From Lantana camara (taxonomy: Eukaryota; Streptophyta; Magnoliopsida; Lamiales; Verbenaceae), in the NCBI GenBank assembly GCA_037501455.1, contig CM074865.1, positions 39,848,501 to 39,912,500 of the forward strand: DNA of 64,000 nucleotides, read 5' to 3'. Of this stretch, positions 47,557 to 58,540 are shown one piece after another. The translations under genes and the position numbers were made by a program. The notes beneath the pieces are model-generated. The model had not been told where the DNA came from. It searched no databases and saw only the letters and a program-made list of their open reading frames with translations. How positions within the stretch are numbered: position 1 is the first letter of the stretch; each line of letters starts with the position of its first letter.

Positions 47557-49269
47557 TGTAACACCCTCCATCTTCGAAACAGGATACGATGTCGTCTTCA
47601 TGCGATTGGAACGTTATTTATTTAATTCTGCACTTACTTGGATTGCTTTATTTAATGTTTTAATTGTCTAATTGACTCAATTGCAATCTTATGAAAATAT
47701 GTGGACTTAATTGAAATATGTGTTTTGTACCTATTTGTCCTCTAATTCGAATTATGTGGGTAAATTCATATGTTTTAGAAAAGTCATGAACTTAATTGAA
47801 TTTTAAATTTAGTGTTTGGGCTTAATTGGACATTACTTTTTAAATCTTGGGGGTGCTTTTATAATTTTAGAATCTTTAATTGGACTTAATTGATCTTATT
47901 AGAAACTGGAGGACTCAATTGCATGACTTATACTTTTAGGGGGACCTATTTGCAATTTCTGGAGAGTGACCTTTTTATGCCCCGAAACCCTATCTGCTCC
48001 TATTTCATTCTTCTTTCATTTTCTCGAGTAGCAGCAGCGCAGCAGTTTCACCAGATCGCCAGCCACCGCGCCAGCTATCTTCACTCACCGACAACACCTC
48101 TTCTCCAGCGACACAGCATCGCCGCTGCCTTCTTCTCCCATCTTTCTTGGACCGAATCTCCCTCTCCCATTTCAGAAGATGAGAAGCAGCAGAGCAACCA
48201 TCTCTTTCTCTCTCTCTCTCTCTCCCTCTCAGCAACAACCAAGCAGGCAGCCAACATCACTTCTCTACCACCACCGTTCAGCCGCCGGTCAACCAGCACA
48301 AAGCTTTCTCTGATGCCGCCATCCCTCATGCAGATCCCTCCCCATGCTTTTCCTCTTTCACATCCACCATGCTGTCACTAAATACGAGCCGCATCCCTTT
48401 CTAAACCATAGATCAGAGCAGGGCAGCCGACAACTTCACCCACCGCCTCCGGCGACACCCGTCTTCAACTGGCAAGCACACCTGCTTTTCTCCCTCAGTC
48501 GATTTTCGCCTTCTCTCTCTCGAGACTTCAGTAACAGAGCCAAAATCCTTCACTCGCCAAACGTTGGGCCGCTACCATCATTCCTGCCATCAACCAATAA
48601 GAAACAGCAACAACAGTTACAATCAAGCCTCTTCCACGGACCACTGTTAATCGCTGCTCCTTTGTAATTGTAAAACCCCTTATTCTTATCCTTATTAATA
48701 ATCGTGTAATGGAAATTGTAATTGATGTTTCATGAATTCTATTTAGTGCAGAATCTTTATTATTTTTTTTTTGGTGATTAGAATGATTCTTGATGTCTTT
48801 GGTGAATGAGATAATGAATTATTGTTTAGGTCCTTGAGAAATTTGTGTAATTTCGATCATAGATATAATTAAATTTTAAATGGTGGATTAGTTGCCTATA
48901 ACTTATTAAATCAAATTCGTTGGATTTCTGACTCGGGTTTGTAAATGAAATTTTAAGTTCATGTTGGGCTATTCAGCATAGTGTAAGTGTTATTTCATAA
49001 ATTGAATTGAGAGATGGGCAATTAAATGTTATACGATAAATGCATTATATGAATGTTTGTATACATTCTCTAAGAACATGTTCGGTTGTTTGATAATATG
49101 TGATTTGAGATTCAGTATTTAAGCTTAGTTTTTAACTTGAAATTGTTGCTCGAGTTGTTACATGGTTGACTTGAAAAGTGACTCTGCTTGATAATCGGTA
49201 AACTGTGGGATCAACAGGTTTATGTATATTAATTGGAATCTTGAATTGAATCTATGGTGTATTACTATG

Positions 49270-49779
49270 GAGTTAACTGTACCAAACCCCCTGTGTTTGT
49301 TCCAAATTGTAAAAAAAACCATCTGTTATAAAAATTAGTTCAAAAAACCTTATGTTATTTTATTTTTTGCACACGGCCCCCTTATTCCATTTGGTCAACT
49401 ATTAAATCTTTTAACCCTAAAATACCCTTACTTCATAAGGTTTTTTTAACAGTTGACCAAAGAAATGAGGGGGTGATGTGCAAAAAATTAAATAACATAA
49501 GGTTTTTTGAATTAATTTTTGTAACATAGGGTTTTTTTTTGGCAAATTGGGATAAACACAGGGGGTTTTATGCAGTTAACTCATTAAGGGCATTATAGAC
49601 ATTTTATCCCAAAAAAACACATTCCTACACGCAATCAACGCGCGTGAGGGCCATACAACGCGCTCAGGGTTTTTTTTGCAAAATTTTAGAAAACACAGGG
49701 TTCTTTGGATGATATTCCATATGACGGGGTTTTTTTTGTTATTTTCACCTAACACGAGGTAGTTTTCGGCAATTTACTC
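49270..49779. mobile_element. Mutator-like MITE with long inverted arms
   Basis: The 510-bp element is flanked by a 10-bp direct repeat TATTACTATG (49260-49269, 49780-49789), the size expected for Mutator-like elements. The termini GAGTTAACTG and (read in from the right) GAGTAAATTG are diverged inverted repeats. Inside, 49271-49393 and about 49466-49587 form a long inverted repeat (CAAACCCCCTGTGTTT and relatives). A further inward-facing copy lies at 49665-49760. It is non-coding. Confidence 0.82.
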
Positions 49780-50341
49780 TATTACTATGAATTAGACTAT
49801 GCATTTAACAATTCTTGAATAAGACATGGTTTATATTTTGGTCAATTGAATTTAAGGTGAGCCAATTATGATTTAATGGTCTTGGTTCGTATTATTTGGT
49901 TCTTAAACTGAAACGAACTCTTACAACTTAAAAGAAAACTTTATTAATTATTAAGTGAATTAATGTTTATAACATGACCAATTCTTGAATTTGTTCAAAT
50001 AAGTGTAATTAATTAAATGGGATGATTGAGCATGGACTTACTTGATATAATATAATTCTTATTTAATTCTCTAACCTGTCTGAATATTCCTTATCGTCTT
50101 CGATCATGCATTTATACCTTGGATATGAACTCGATGCTTGTTTATTTACTCTGTGGAAAATTAATTGTGCACATAAACACAATCACGACAAATAATGCTG
50201 TCTCATGAACTCATATGCATGTCATAACAATTCAGATCACCTTATGTCACTTCCTGAGTATTTCCATGCGTTTATGTAGTTCATGTCTGAGTTTTGTCTC
50301 ATGAGCACACTGTATTTCCTTCTCTGTACAGTGATCTCCAG

Positions 50342-50405
50342 GGCGGAGACAACCTGGTCAAGTACGCACCCGTCTTGTCAGTTCTCGTATCTTGTCGTTT
50401 CTCAA
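50342..50405 (+). other. Predicted LTR mini-exon (64 nt)
   Basis: Acceptor GATCTCCAG precedes GGCGGAG, and donor CTCAA/GTGAGGTTTAGG ends it. The edges are the same as at 35461-35520. Confidence 0.48.
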
Positions 50406-51156
50406 GTGAGGTTTAGGATTTTTGTATAGTTAAGCGACTTATGACCTTAATATGATGATTTCAATCCTTGCATGCGGTTATATACTATATATGGTTAGAT
50501 ATGTGTTGGATATGATATGATTATGACCTTGTGGACCATCCTTGGTTTTGGAAAAATTAAGTATTGAGGCATATGTAAGCTATTTTGAAAATTCAGATAT
50601 GTTATGATTCTGTAGCGAGTCGGCCATGAAATATTGGCATCTGTCTGTCTGTTTCTTTATAGATCCGAGGAGCTATGGGTAATAGAGCCCCCGGGACGGT
50701 TAAGGCCGTCGGGGTTTGGCCATATGCGTAGCTCAATTTGAGATATCATTGCGCGACTCAGGGAGATAGGGAAGGCGTGATATCTTGAGCCTTCGGTGTA
50801 CAGCCGGAGAGGGCACTTGTGGGTTCGCAGCCCCTTGTGATATGTCTGTTCTGGATGGTTAGGGCCAACCCGAGGCTCTTCCATCACTGGAGTTGAGGAG
50901 GGATTTATTTCTGTATTTCCGTTTGTTCTGTTATGAGGAGTAAAGGTTGGGAGCTCGTACTCGCCGAGCATATGATATGATCTGTTCTGGGAATCATGAA
51001 TTGGAATAAGGTTTTCTGAAAATGTTTTCTAAGTATATTTTATCTTTCAAACGTTTTGGTTCGCAAACCCTTATCTCCGGTTCATGAGTCCACCTTTCCG
51101 TTATGTGCTATGCTCTTTATTTTATTAGTGTGCGGGTGTGCGTTAGCCCCCTCACT

Positions 51157-51170
51157 CAGTCAGTTGACTG
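51157..51170 (+). other. Branch-point hairpin in LTR
   Basis: CAGTCA pairs with TGACTG, followed by CTGAC-type bases. The TTTGCAG acceptor lies about 28 nt downstream (51196-51198). Confidence 0.5.
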
Positions 51171-51722
51171 ACCCCTCGTTTTATCTTTTAGTTTGCAGGT
51201 TCCTTTTGGCTTGAGCTAGGCGGAAGTGAGTCTTCTGAGTCACACTTGTCAGTCTAGTTGGTGATAGGATGCATTTGTCGCATACTCTATTTATGTTATG
51301 TATTAATATTTCGCATTTGGAGATTTTGTTTTATGCTCTACTTAGACTTAAACCCGCGTGGGGTTAGTATGCTAGCACTTGGATGTTATTAGCTATTCTA
51401 CTGATACTTATGTTGGTTTATTATGTTATAATGTTTTGATATTCGGGAGTAGGTATCTATGCTAGTTGAACCCATCACCTATTATGTATGTTGATATTCG
51501 GGACTAGGTATCCATGCTAGTTGAACTCGTCACTTGTTTTGTATGTTGATTTAAATTGCTTCCGCGCTCTAAGTTTGTCGAGTTAGATCCGCCTCGCCTA
51601 GTATGTGAGTTGGTCTCCCGTTCGCTATGATTTGGACTCGGGTACGGATATTTCATTTCGTGATCGGGTTTGGATCTTAGTGCGGGGGATGTGGTGCCTC
51701 CCGTTCGGGGTGCAACATGAGA

Positions 51723-51770
51723 AGATGGGATCTAGAGTATCTAAATGGCTTTTACGGGCAAGTAGGAGAT
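51723..51770 (+). other. Old Copia tail and polypurine tract
   Basis: The last 48 bp of the old Copia interior end in GGCAAGTAGGAGAT, directly before the 3' LTR, as in the young element's CAAGTGGGAGAT. Confidence 0.85.
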
Positions 51771-53831
51771 TGTTAGGAATAGTTCCCTAGAAAGCCGATT
51801 CGACGTAATCTGCTTTGGGACTTTCCTTATGACACAGACAATCTTTGAATAATACACGATCAATTATTATCATAGGCAAACACTTCTTTATTTGCAATAC
51901 GTGTTTTGTGTGTTTCCATTTCGTGCGCATGTATTAGAACTCCCCTAATCCATAAGGCTGTTAGAGACTTTGAAATTAGGTGAATGACACATAAAATAAT
52001 CTTTGACCCAAGGCCGGATTAGAAATCACTCCAAGTCGATTAGTGTTGATTAGGCTCGATTGAGACTTGTTCGTGGGATTGCGTCCTTAAGAAGGAGCAT
52101 CCTGTTTCATGGGGTGTAAAGTGCATAGCTGATGCGTACGCAATACATGAGGGTGCTCGATATTAAAATGGGTACATTGAGGTGTCCCGCATAAGAAGAT
52201 TCCTAAATGGGAAAGGAAGTTTCTATACCTAGAAATAGAAACTTCCAGATTAGGAAATATTTCACAGGTCAATGGCGTGAGTAAATTAATCCTTTGACTT
52301 GAGATTCCATTGATGCTTTGTAGGCTAACTCTGTAGTCTTTGGTATAAGCTTTGAAGGGTGTCGCCTTAGACAACTGACTCAAGGCTTATGCTGGGGCTA
52401 CACAAGTGGCACATGGAAGTATATGAGAATCAACAAAGGTGCTACACTTGCTTAAATGCAAGAAGATCTCTTATTGCATAAGTCGTTCATATGCAATCCT
52501 AAACCCTCGGCCGAGGTAGTGGATCAAGACATCAAGAAAAGGGTTTCTTGGATTGAGATCAAATGGATATGAAATGAACTTAGATTTAAGATTGAGATTA
52601 GTAGGGCTCTCATTATTCCCATGCCCTACATCTTAATCGAGAGATGGGTTGGTAGGAGGATCGTACCTCACAGTTGTCATTGGCTGAAAGGTTCTTTCGG
52701 ATATATATTCATTGTTCGGGTAGGGGTCACACACTTGTTGCTAGATTATGGTCGTGTGATCTGTGAAGTAATAAAGCGTATTAGTCTCACTGCTAACTGA
52801 AAATGAACATAGGGAGTCACACACAAATGCCAGATTCAAAGGGTATTGAAGGAAACATGAAATCGTTGATCGAAACGAGACCACACATGTAATGTACACG
52901 TGTAGCACGTGAGCTCGAGTTGGGCTTGTGGTCCAATTGAGAAGTTGGACCATGTGTTGATTAATTGAAGAATTAATTATAAAGCCCAAATATAATTAAT
53001 TAGGAGAATTAATTATAAAATCCCTAATAAAATTAATTAGAGAATTAATTTTAGCTCGTTTGAATTAATTAAGAGAATTAATTCTAAAGCCTTTCTAGGA
53101 ATTCATTCTAAGTATTTAATTATTTAAGTTATACTAATTTGATTAGAATAAATAAATACTAATTCGTACCTTCTATTTATTATTCTAGTAAATATTAATT
53201 CATATATGATTAGAATAAATATTATTGGAATAAGATATTTAATTATTATTGGAATGATTAAATATTCCTAATTAGTTAGGAACTCTCTTTCTAGAAGAAT
53301 ATATATCTTATTTTGAATAAGATTCCTATTACTTGGAGAGAAAGAAAATACAAGTAAAGTCAAAGTTGGAATCCGATTCCGATTGGGGTTTGGGGTTCGA
53401 ACCCCAGGCTATAAATAAGCTAAGGGGTTCAAAATTTTCACCTTACGCATGACTTGGGATTCATGCCCAATCTACATGGTTTCAAGAATTTGGGAGAATT
53501 CTCTTGCTCTCTTCCTTCTCATATTGTTTCATTCTTTACACATGTCATAGTACTAGCATGCTCACTCACATGATTTGAATCCAGGTTGGTGTGGATTATT
53601 ACTCTAGAGGAAATCTACTATGGAATCTAAAGTAGAAAGAAACTTTCGAGGGACGAGGGTTACCATTACCGCATGAAGCGCATTTGAGGGTGGCTCAAAA
53701 CGTGTCAACAAAGCGTCGATTCTTGTAAGTTCTTGAATCCCTAAGATTAGAAATTGAAATTGTAAGTCTGATCTTACTTTTGGGAAAAATTTTAAATTCT
53801 GCTGCGTTACTGTTTCGTGTTTTTCCCAACA
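51771..53831 (+). repeat. 3' LTR of the old Copia
   Basis: The 2061-bp LTR begins TGTTAGGAATAGTTCCC and ends TTTTTCCCAACA. It is clearly diverged from the young Copia LTRs; the CACGTG cluster is reduced to single copies near 52894-52908. Its partner 5' LTR is left of the window. CTTGT at 53832-53836 would be the target duplication. Confidence 0.92.
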
Positions 53832-54173
53832 CTTGTTCCTTTCCACCCCTTCACTAATAAGCACAAGTAAGAACACCAATACAAAAGCTAAAATCCAGTG
53901 AAGCCGCAAACAAACGGAAAGGAGTGATAGATACATCAAAAAATGAACTTTACGATTGGAAAATCTACTCTTGGTTTCTGATAGAACGGAAAATGAGAAA
54001 AACGGTGTTAAATTCTTACCCACTATAACAATTAAAAAGGAAATACACAAAAGCTTAGGAATTAATAAATAATCCTAGCCCGAACTCTGACTAATTAACT
54101 GCATATTACTATAGTTTAATTCTTTTCTTGTCATCAGAGAGTTGAAGATAATAAGTTTCCGAAATTGGATTGA
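53832..54173 (-). other. Presumed thioredoxin intron 1, distal part
   Basis: Single-copy-looking AT-rich sequence lies between the old Copia and the TRIM. On the minus strand it follows the exon at 54913 via 54778-54912. No exon with thioredoxin similarity was found here. A 148-codon minus frame overlapping it runs into the Copia LTR and is chance. Confidence 0.5.
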
Positions 54174-54178
54174 CATAA

Positions 54179-54772
54179 TGTCACGCCCCGGGTCCGTGGG
54201 CCCGTTGGACACGAACGTAAGTCTCCAAGCCCACCGAGTATATCCTGAAATTGGGTCTAAACCACTGCCCAAAAAGGAAATCCATTGGTTATACTTGGAC
54301 TCTTTAACTTATATACTGAACTTAACATTCATACTTGCCCGATGTGGGATAGGGATGTCACAATCACCCCTCCTTCCTCATCGCAACGTCCTCATCGCAG
54401 GATGATATATAGCCCATGACCGACTCGTCTGCGTCGGGACTCTAGAGATGGCTCGTACGGGCTCAAGAGGTGGCTCCCACACATGTAGCACTTTGCCCCG
54501 CAGGCTCAAGAGGTGGCTCCCATGTGCATAGCACTTTGCCCCGTATAGCACTTAGCTCCTGTGACTGACGAGCGGCTATGATACCATGTGTCACGCCCCG
54601 GGTCCGCGGGCCCGTTGGACGTGAACGCAAGTCTCCAAGCCCACCGAGTATAACCTGAAATTGGGTCTAAACCACTGCCCAAAAGGGATATCTATTGGTT
54701 ATACTTGGACTCTTTAACTTATATACTGAACTTAACATTCATACTTTCCCGATGTGGGACAGGGATGTCACA
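54179..54772 (-). mobile_element. TRIM retrotransposon, TSD CATAA
   Basis: Two 184-bp LTRs (54179-54362 and 54589-54772; TGTCACGCCCCGGG to GGGATGTCACA) enclose a 226-bp interior. CATAA lies on both sides (54174-54178, 54773-54777). On the minus strand the primer site ATGGTATCAT is at about 54579-54588 and the polypurine tract GGAAGGAGGGGTGAT at 54363-54377, which sets the orientation. The interior holds a repeated phrase (GGGCTCAAGAGGTGGCTCCC, twice). It is non-coding. Confidence 0.94.
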
Positions 54773-54777
54773 CATAA

Positions 54778-54912
54778 CTTGGTACTCTTCGTATGAAGTC
54801 AAACGTAGAAAATTCCGGAATAAGTTCAAACATTCAAATTACACACAAAATCAATCACCAACGATCGAACAAAGGTGTGAAATAAATCAAATTACCAACT
54901 TCTCCGCCTCAC
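54778..54912 (-). other. Presumed thioredoxin intron 1, proximal part
   Basis: It starts (minus strand) with the donor GTGAGG at 54912-54907 right after the exon, and was later split from the rest by the TRIM. Confidence 0.6.
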
Positions 54913-55152
54913 CTGAGCAAGAGCCTGAACAGCAGTGGCGACCAAACAGCAGAGACCTCACCACGTGGCAACTAATTTAACAAGGACGGGGCATTCCGAC
55001 TTCAAAACGACATCGGAGAACTGAGTTTCATCGATCTCCAGCACTCCTCCACCGCCGCCAGCTCCACACTTTATCAGATTCGCAAGCGGCGGCGACGGAT
55101 TGCTCCAACTTCGCAATCGCAGCTCCGTTGGAAATACGCTAAAATCGCGTTC
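54913..55152 (-). pseudogene. Thioredoxin x-like (plastid), exon 1 fragment, inactivated
   Basis: On the minus strand the frame encodes a short Ser/Arg/Pro-rich stretch, then LIKCGAGGGGG, then VLEIDETQFSDVVLKSECPV and LVKLVATW. This is the N-terminal half of a thioredoxin fold, with the IRCGA-like junction typical of x-type plastid thioredoxins after the transit peptide. At the active site, where the family has WCGPC, this copy has W, a TGA stop (54958-54960), G, L, C. The next residue is Cys in place of a basic residue, and the frame continues LVATAVQALAQ to a CAG/GTGAGG donor at 54913. An in-frame TAG also lies upstream (55153-55155) and no in-frame ATG is visible. Thioredoxin x normally reduces disulfides in plastid partners such as 2-Cys peroxiredoxin; this copy cannot. 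Later exons would lie left of the whole transposon cluster or are lost. Confidence 0.8.
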
Positions 55153-55376
55153 CTATTTTTCCCGTCTGAGCTTCTTCAGTTGCCATCTCCGATTTGGTGT
55201 CTTCTCCCACTCCGATTCTCTTCTCTTCAATTGATTTCAACTGTAGGGTTTCAGCACGTTTCCCTCTCCGATTTCAGTTCCCTCATCTTTTTTTTTTCCT
55301 GAAAGCGCCAATTTTAGTCTGAAAACAATAAGACTTTCCAATATAATTAATGATATAACAATATTAAGACACTTTT
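55153..55376 (-). other. Upstream flank of the thioredoxin fragment
   Basis: On the minus strand this would be transit-peptide or 5' leader sequence of the thioredoxin copy. A CT-rich stretch (55195-55275) resembles a plant 5' leader, and AT-rich sequence follows. It ends at the Gypsy-type LTR; CTTTT at 55372-55376 would be that element's target duplication. Confidence 0.5.
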
Positions 55377-56520
55377 TGTAACAGCCCAAACCTGGGCCGA
55401 GTTGGAAAAGGTAAAGTAAAGGGGTTATTCAAGAAGCACTTATAATCTCGGTCCTTATTTATTCTCTTCATGCATCACATTCTATGTGACTTATGTGCGT
55501 TTATGTGTTACACTTTAATTAAATGATCGTAGATTTAATTATTTCCTTTATTTAACTCGTACCTTGGAACTCTTCCCATAAAATCCTAGAATTCTAGTAT
55601 TCATTCCCTTCTAGCATCTAAAACCCTTTCATATGTTTCAAAACCCATTCCTACAGTTTTAGGTTGAAAATTACGAAAATACCCCTATAGCCCAAAAATA
55701 TTCCTACGTCTCCCGAAGCACTTTCACTACCCAATATTGTAACCAGAAGAATCCTCACATTATTTCGAGGATCGTGATACTCTCCGTGAACCATAATTCC
55801 CATCCTAACTCCCGTAGTATCAAAAACCGGCAAAAACCCTAGCTTATGATTCGATCATCAATAAATCCCTACTCATCTACTTTTTGATATTCAAAATTAT
55901 AACCAAAACGATCCTTAAATTATTTCATGAATTTTCATGCATTTACCAAAAACTCGATTTCACCATAGCATATTTTATAAATATTTTCCTTTTTAAAAAT
56001 CATCATTTTATTTTAAACAATTAGCTTTTATTCAAAAGTCGAAATTATACTTAAAACGATTCTTGAATTTTTCTCTACATTATAGTGATTTTTCCAAACT
56101 CTAAACTTTATTATAGCTTCGTTTATATAATTTTCTCATGATTTTCATCAACTTTAGTGTTCATAATTTATAAACAAAAAGTCTAAATATTCCACATTTA
56201 TAATCAAAACGAAGCTCGTTTTTCACTCATTCTTTCATTAATTTACTACTTCAACGTTTTACCTCTCGACTCTTGAATAAATTTTATATTATTTTACATT
56301 TATTTTTAATCAAAATGACATCATCCATGACCACATGGTCTTCTAGAAGGATTAAACATATGAGCATAATTTCTCCACATTTCCTAACTAATTACCTAGC
56401 ATTTGTTTAACATGTAATTTAACCACATCTCCTAATTTATTACCAAGCATTTGTTGAAATATTAGACAACCACATCTCCCTTAAACTTTCATTTATTGCT
56501 TAGAGACCCCTCATGACTAC

Positions 56521-56624
56521 CTATAAATACCCCCTCAAGCCTCATTTATACTTCACAAATCAACACACAAAAATCACTCCCTCTCTTCCCCTAGCTCACG
56601 CCACTTTCTCCCTCTCTCTCCAAG
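56521..56624 (+). promoter_or_regulatory. LTR core promoter and predicted exon 1
   Basis: CTATAAATAC (56521-56530) is a canonical TATA box. About 95 nt downstream a CT-rich stretch ends in CCAAG/GTATGT, a strong plant donor. A start site near 56550-56560 would give a first exon of about 65-75 nt. Confidence 0.65.
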
Positions 56625-57672
56625 GTATGTTTTTCTTTTATTATTTCATGCTTTATATGATGTTCTTAGTATAATAATAATAGTAGCATGTCTAGGATTA
56701 ATTAAATTATGCTTTAGGAATTTTATTTTATGATATATGTGCATAATTGTTAGTTAAATACAATGTGTGCACATTATGGAATTTTATTTAATTAAATGCA
56801 TGAATTATGATATGATATAATGTGAGTATGTATTTAAATGATTATGATCTTGTTTGATTCAATTCATGCCTAGAATAATTTATTTAGAATTATTTTTCAT
56901 AGAGAAGTTTATATATTTTGCTATATTATGCTTCAAATCTTATGTTATGAATATGAATATAATCAAGCATGTGTAGAACATTTATGAATACTTGAAGATT
57001 TGAATAAATTCATGTTTAGGAATTTATTTATGAATCATATTTCATGAAAAGTCTATATATTATGCTCATTTATTCTTTAATCTTATGTTATGACTATGAA
57101 TTTGATCAAGAATGCCTAGAACATCTTATGAATATTCAAACATGATGAAGAACATGTTCTTGATGTTCTTGAAGTATGTGTGTGTACCGTGTGCTAGTGT
57201 GTGTAAGTGTGTGTTTGATTTTATGTTTAAAAGTATTTAATCCCCTATGCTTAAATAGTAACCGTTTTTCAATAGTAACCTTGACTTTTGACTTTAAATA
57301 TGAATTTTGACCAATAATATCATGTAATAATTTCAAAAATTAATATAAAATAAAATTTGGATTTTTATGAAAGAATTTTTGTCTGACGATTTCAAAATCG
57401 GGGATTAAATAACGTTTTCAAAATCGGGTCACTTTTATTATAAATAAACCTTAATTTGGATTTATAAATTGAATAAGAATTTCTTGGTTAATTCGGTTGT
57501 ATGACTTTGGTATCAGTGTGTTTTATAATAATATTTCAATTCTAGATTACCGAATTTCCTGTACCTTACCGTTACTCCTTGTTATAACATGCCTTAATTG
57601 TACGCATTCATGTATCGCATTAGTATAGAAAGAACCTAGTTCTCTAAGTCCGTAGTAGTTCACTACTTTCAG

Positions 57673-57729
57673 GAACTAGGTCTGGACAGTGGAACCTCGA
57701 ATACTTTACTTGATTCCGTATCATAGCAG
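57673..57729 (+). other. Predicted LTR mini-exon (57 nt)
   Basis: Acceptor CTACTTTCAG and donor AGCAG/GTGAGGTTAAAAT bound it. Intron 1 would be about 1.05 kb and intron 2 about 0.84 kb. Confidence 0.55.
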
Positions 57730-58527
57730 GTGAGGTTAAAATATTTTCAACTGGGGTCATGAGTTTACATATAAAATATTTTATTATTTATCCTAATAAG
57801 GATTCAGTCTTATTTTCCCTAATTATAGTATTATCCCCTTTTCTGGGAAACATCTGATATAAGGATATCTATTATCCTATTATATAAAACAAAATCCTTG
57901 TCCAAGTATAAGTTACAAACATATCATACTCAAGTCCATCTTGGTGAGTATTGATATGATGTAACTCAATTCTGTATCCAAAATGCAAGATCTGTATCTG
58001 TATCTGTATCTGTTGGGCCCGGTGGTACGGTAGAACTAATAGCCGGGTGGCAAGGGCCATCGTCTATTACTATACCTGCCGCCAAATCTGATCTTAATGT
58101 TGGTTTAACTGGAGGTTAGTTATTCCACATTAAGTGACGGGAAAGGTACGTCCCTCCCTCTGTCTGTTTCTGGATCTCGAGGGGTTGCTCCCGACAGATC
58201 ATGGAGGAAAAAGGCTGGATTGATTCTGTTATTTCTGATTTCATTCTGTTTAAGGAGTAAAGGATGGAGAACGCCTACTTGCAGGGCATTATTACTTTAT
58301 TATCATACGGTTCATATTTTCAAGAATCTGATACCCAGTCCCCTTATTCCCTTTTTCTCAAAATAAATATGAACCAAATATTTGTATTAATTATTATTTT
58401 ATTGATTTCCGGTATAGTACTATTAATATATTATTTTATTAATAGTATCAAACTCCAACTTTTATAGTCAAACACTTTTTCAAATATACCTATACATATA
58501 TATGTAGTTCCAACTACCCCCTCACTT

Positions 58528-58540
58528 AGTCACTTTGACT
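58528..58540 (+). other. Branch-point hairpin in LTR
   Basis: AGTCA pairs with TGACT, running into CTAACCC. The TTTCAG acceptor is 31 nt on (58569-58571). Confidence 0.55.

Larger units (their letters stand above)
47557..51717 (+). repeat. Solo Gypsy-type LTR, TSD TGAGA
   Basis: The 4161-bp LTR begins TGTAACACCCTCC and ends GGTGCAACA, flanked by TGAGA at 47552-47556 and 51718-51722. It is enlarged by a MITE (49270-49779); without it about 3.64 kb remain. A CT- and CA-rich transcribed-like block at 47990-48670 gives open frames of up to 163 codons on both strands that have no recognisable domain. It carries a mini-exon (50342-50405), a hairpin near 50857-50884 and the branch-point hairpin (51157-51170). 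Confidence 0.93.

Noticed and set aside
47890..48667. Frames of 163 and 107 codons as host exons
   Set aside because: They lie within a solo LTR with clean TSDs, are rich in Ser/Pro from a CT-rich stretch, and similar frames are open on the other strand.
53604..54050. 148-codon minus-strand frame as thioredoxin exon 2
   Set aside because: It crosses the Copia LTR edge at 53831, shows no thioredoxin motif and is hydrophobic by AT composition.
54958..54960. TGA at the catalytic Cys as selenocysteine in a thioredoxin
   Set aside because: Land plants lack the selenocysteine machinery, the neighbouring Pro and basic residue are also changed, and another in-frame stop lies just upstream. Pseudogenisation is the simpler reading.
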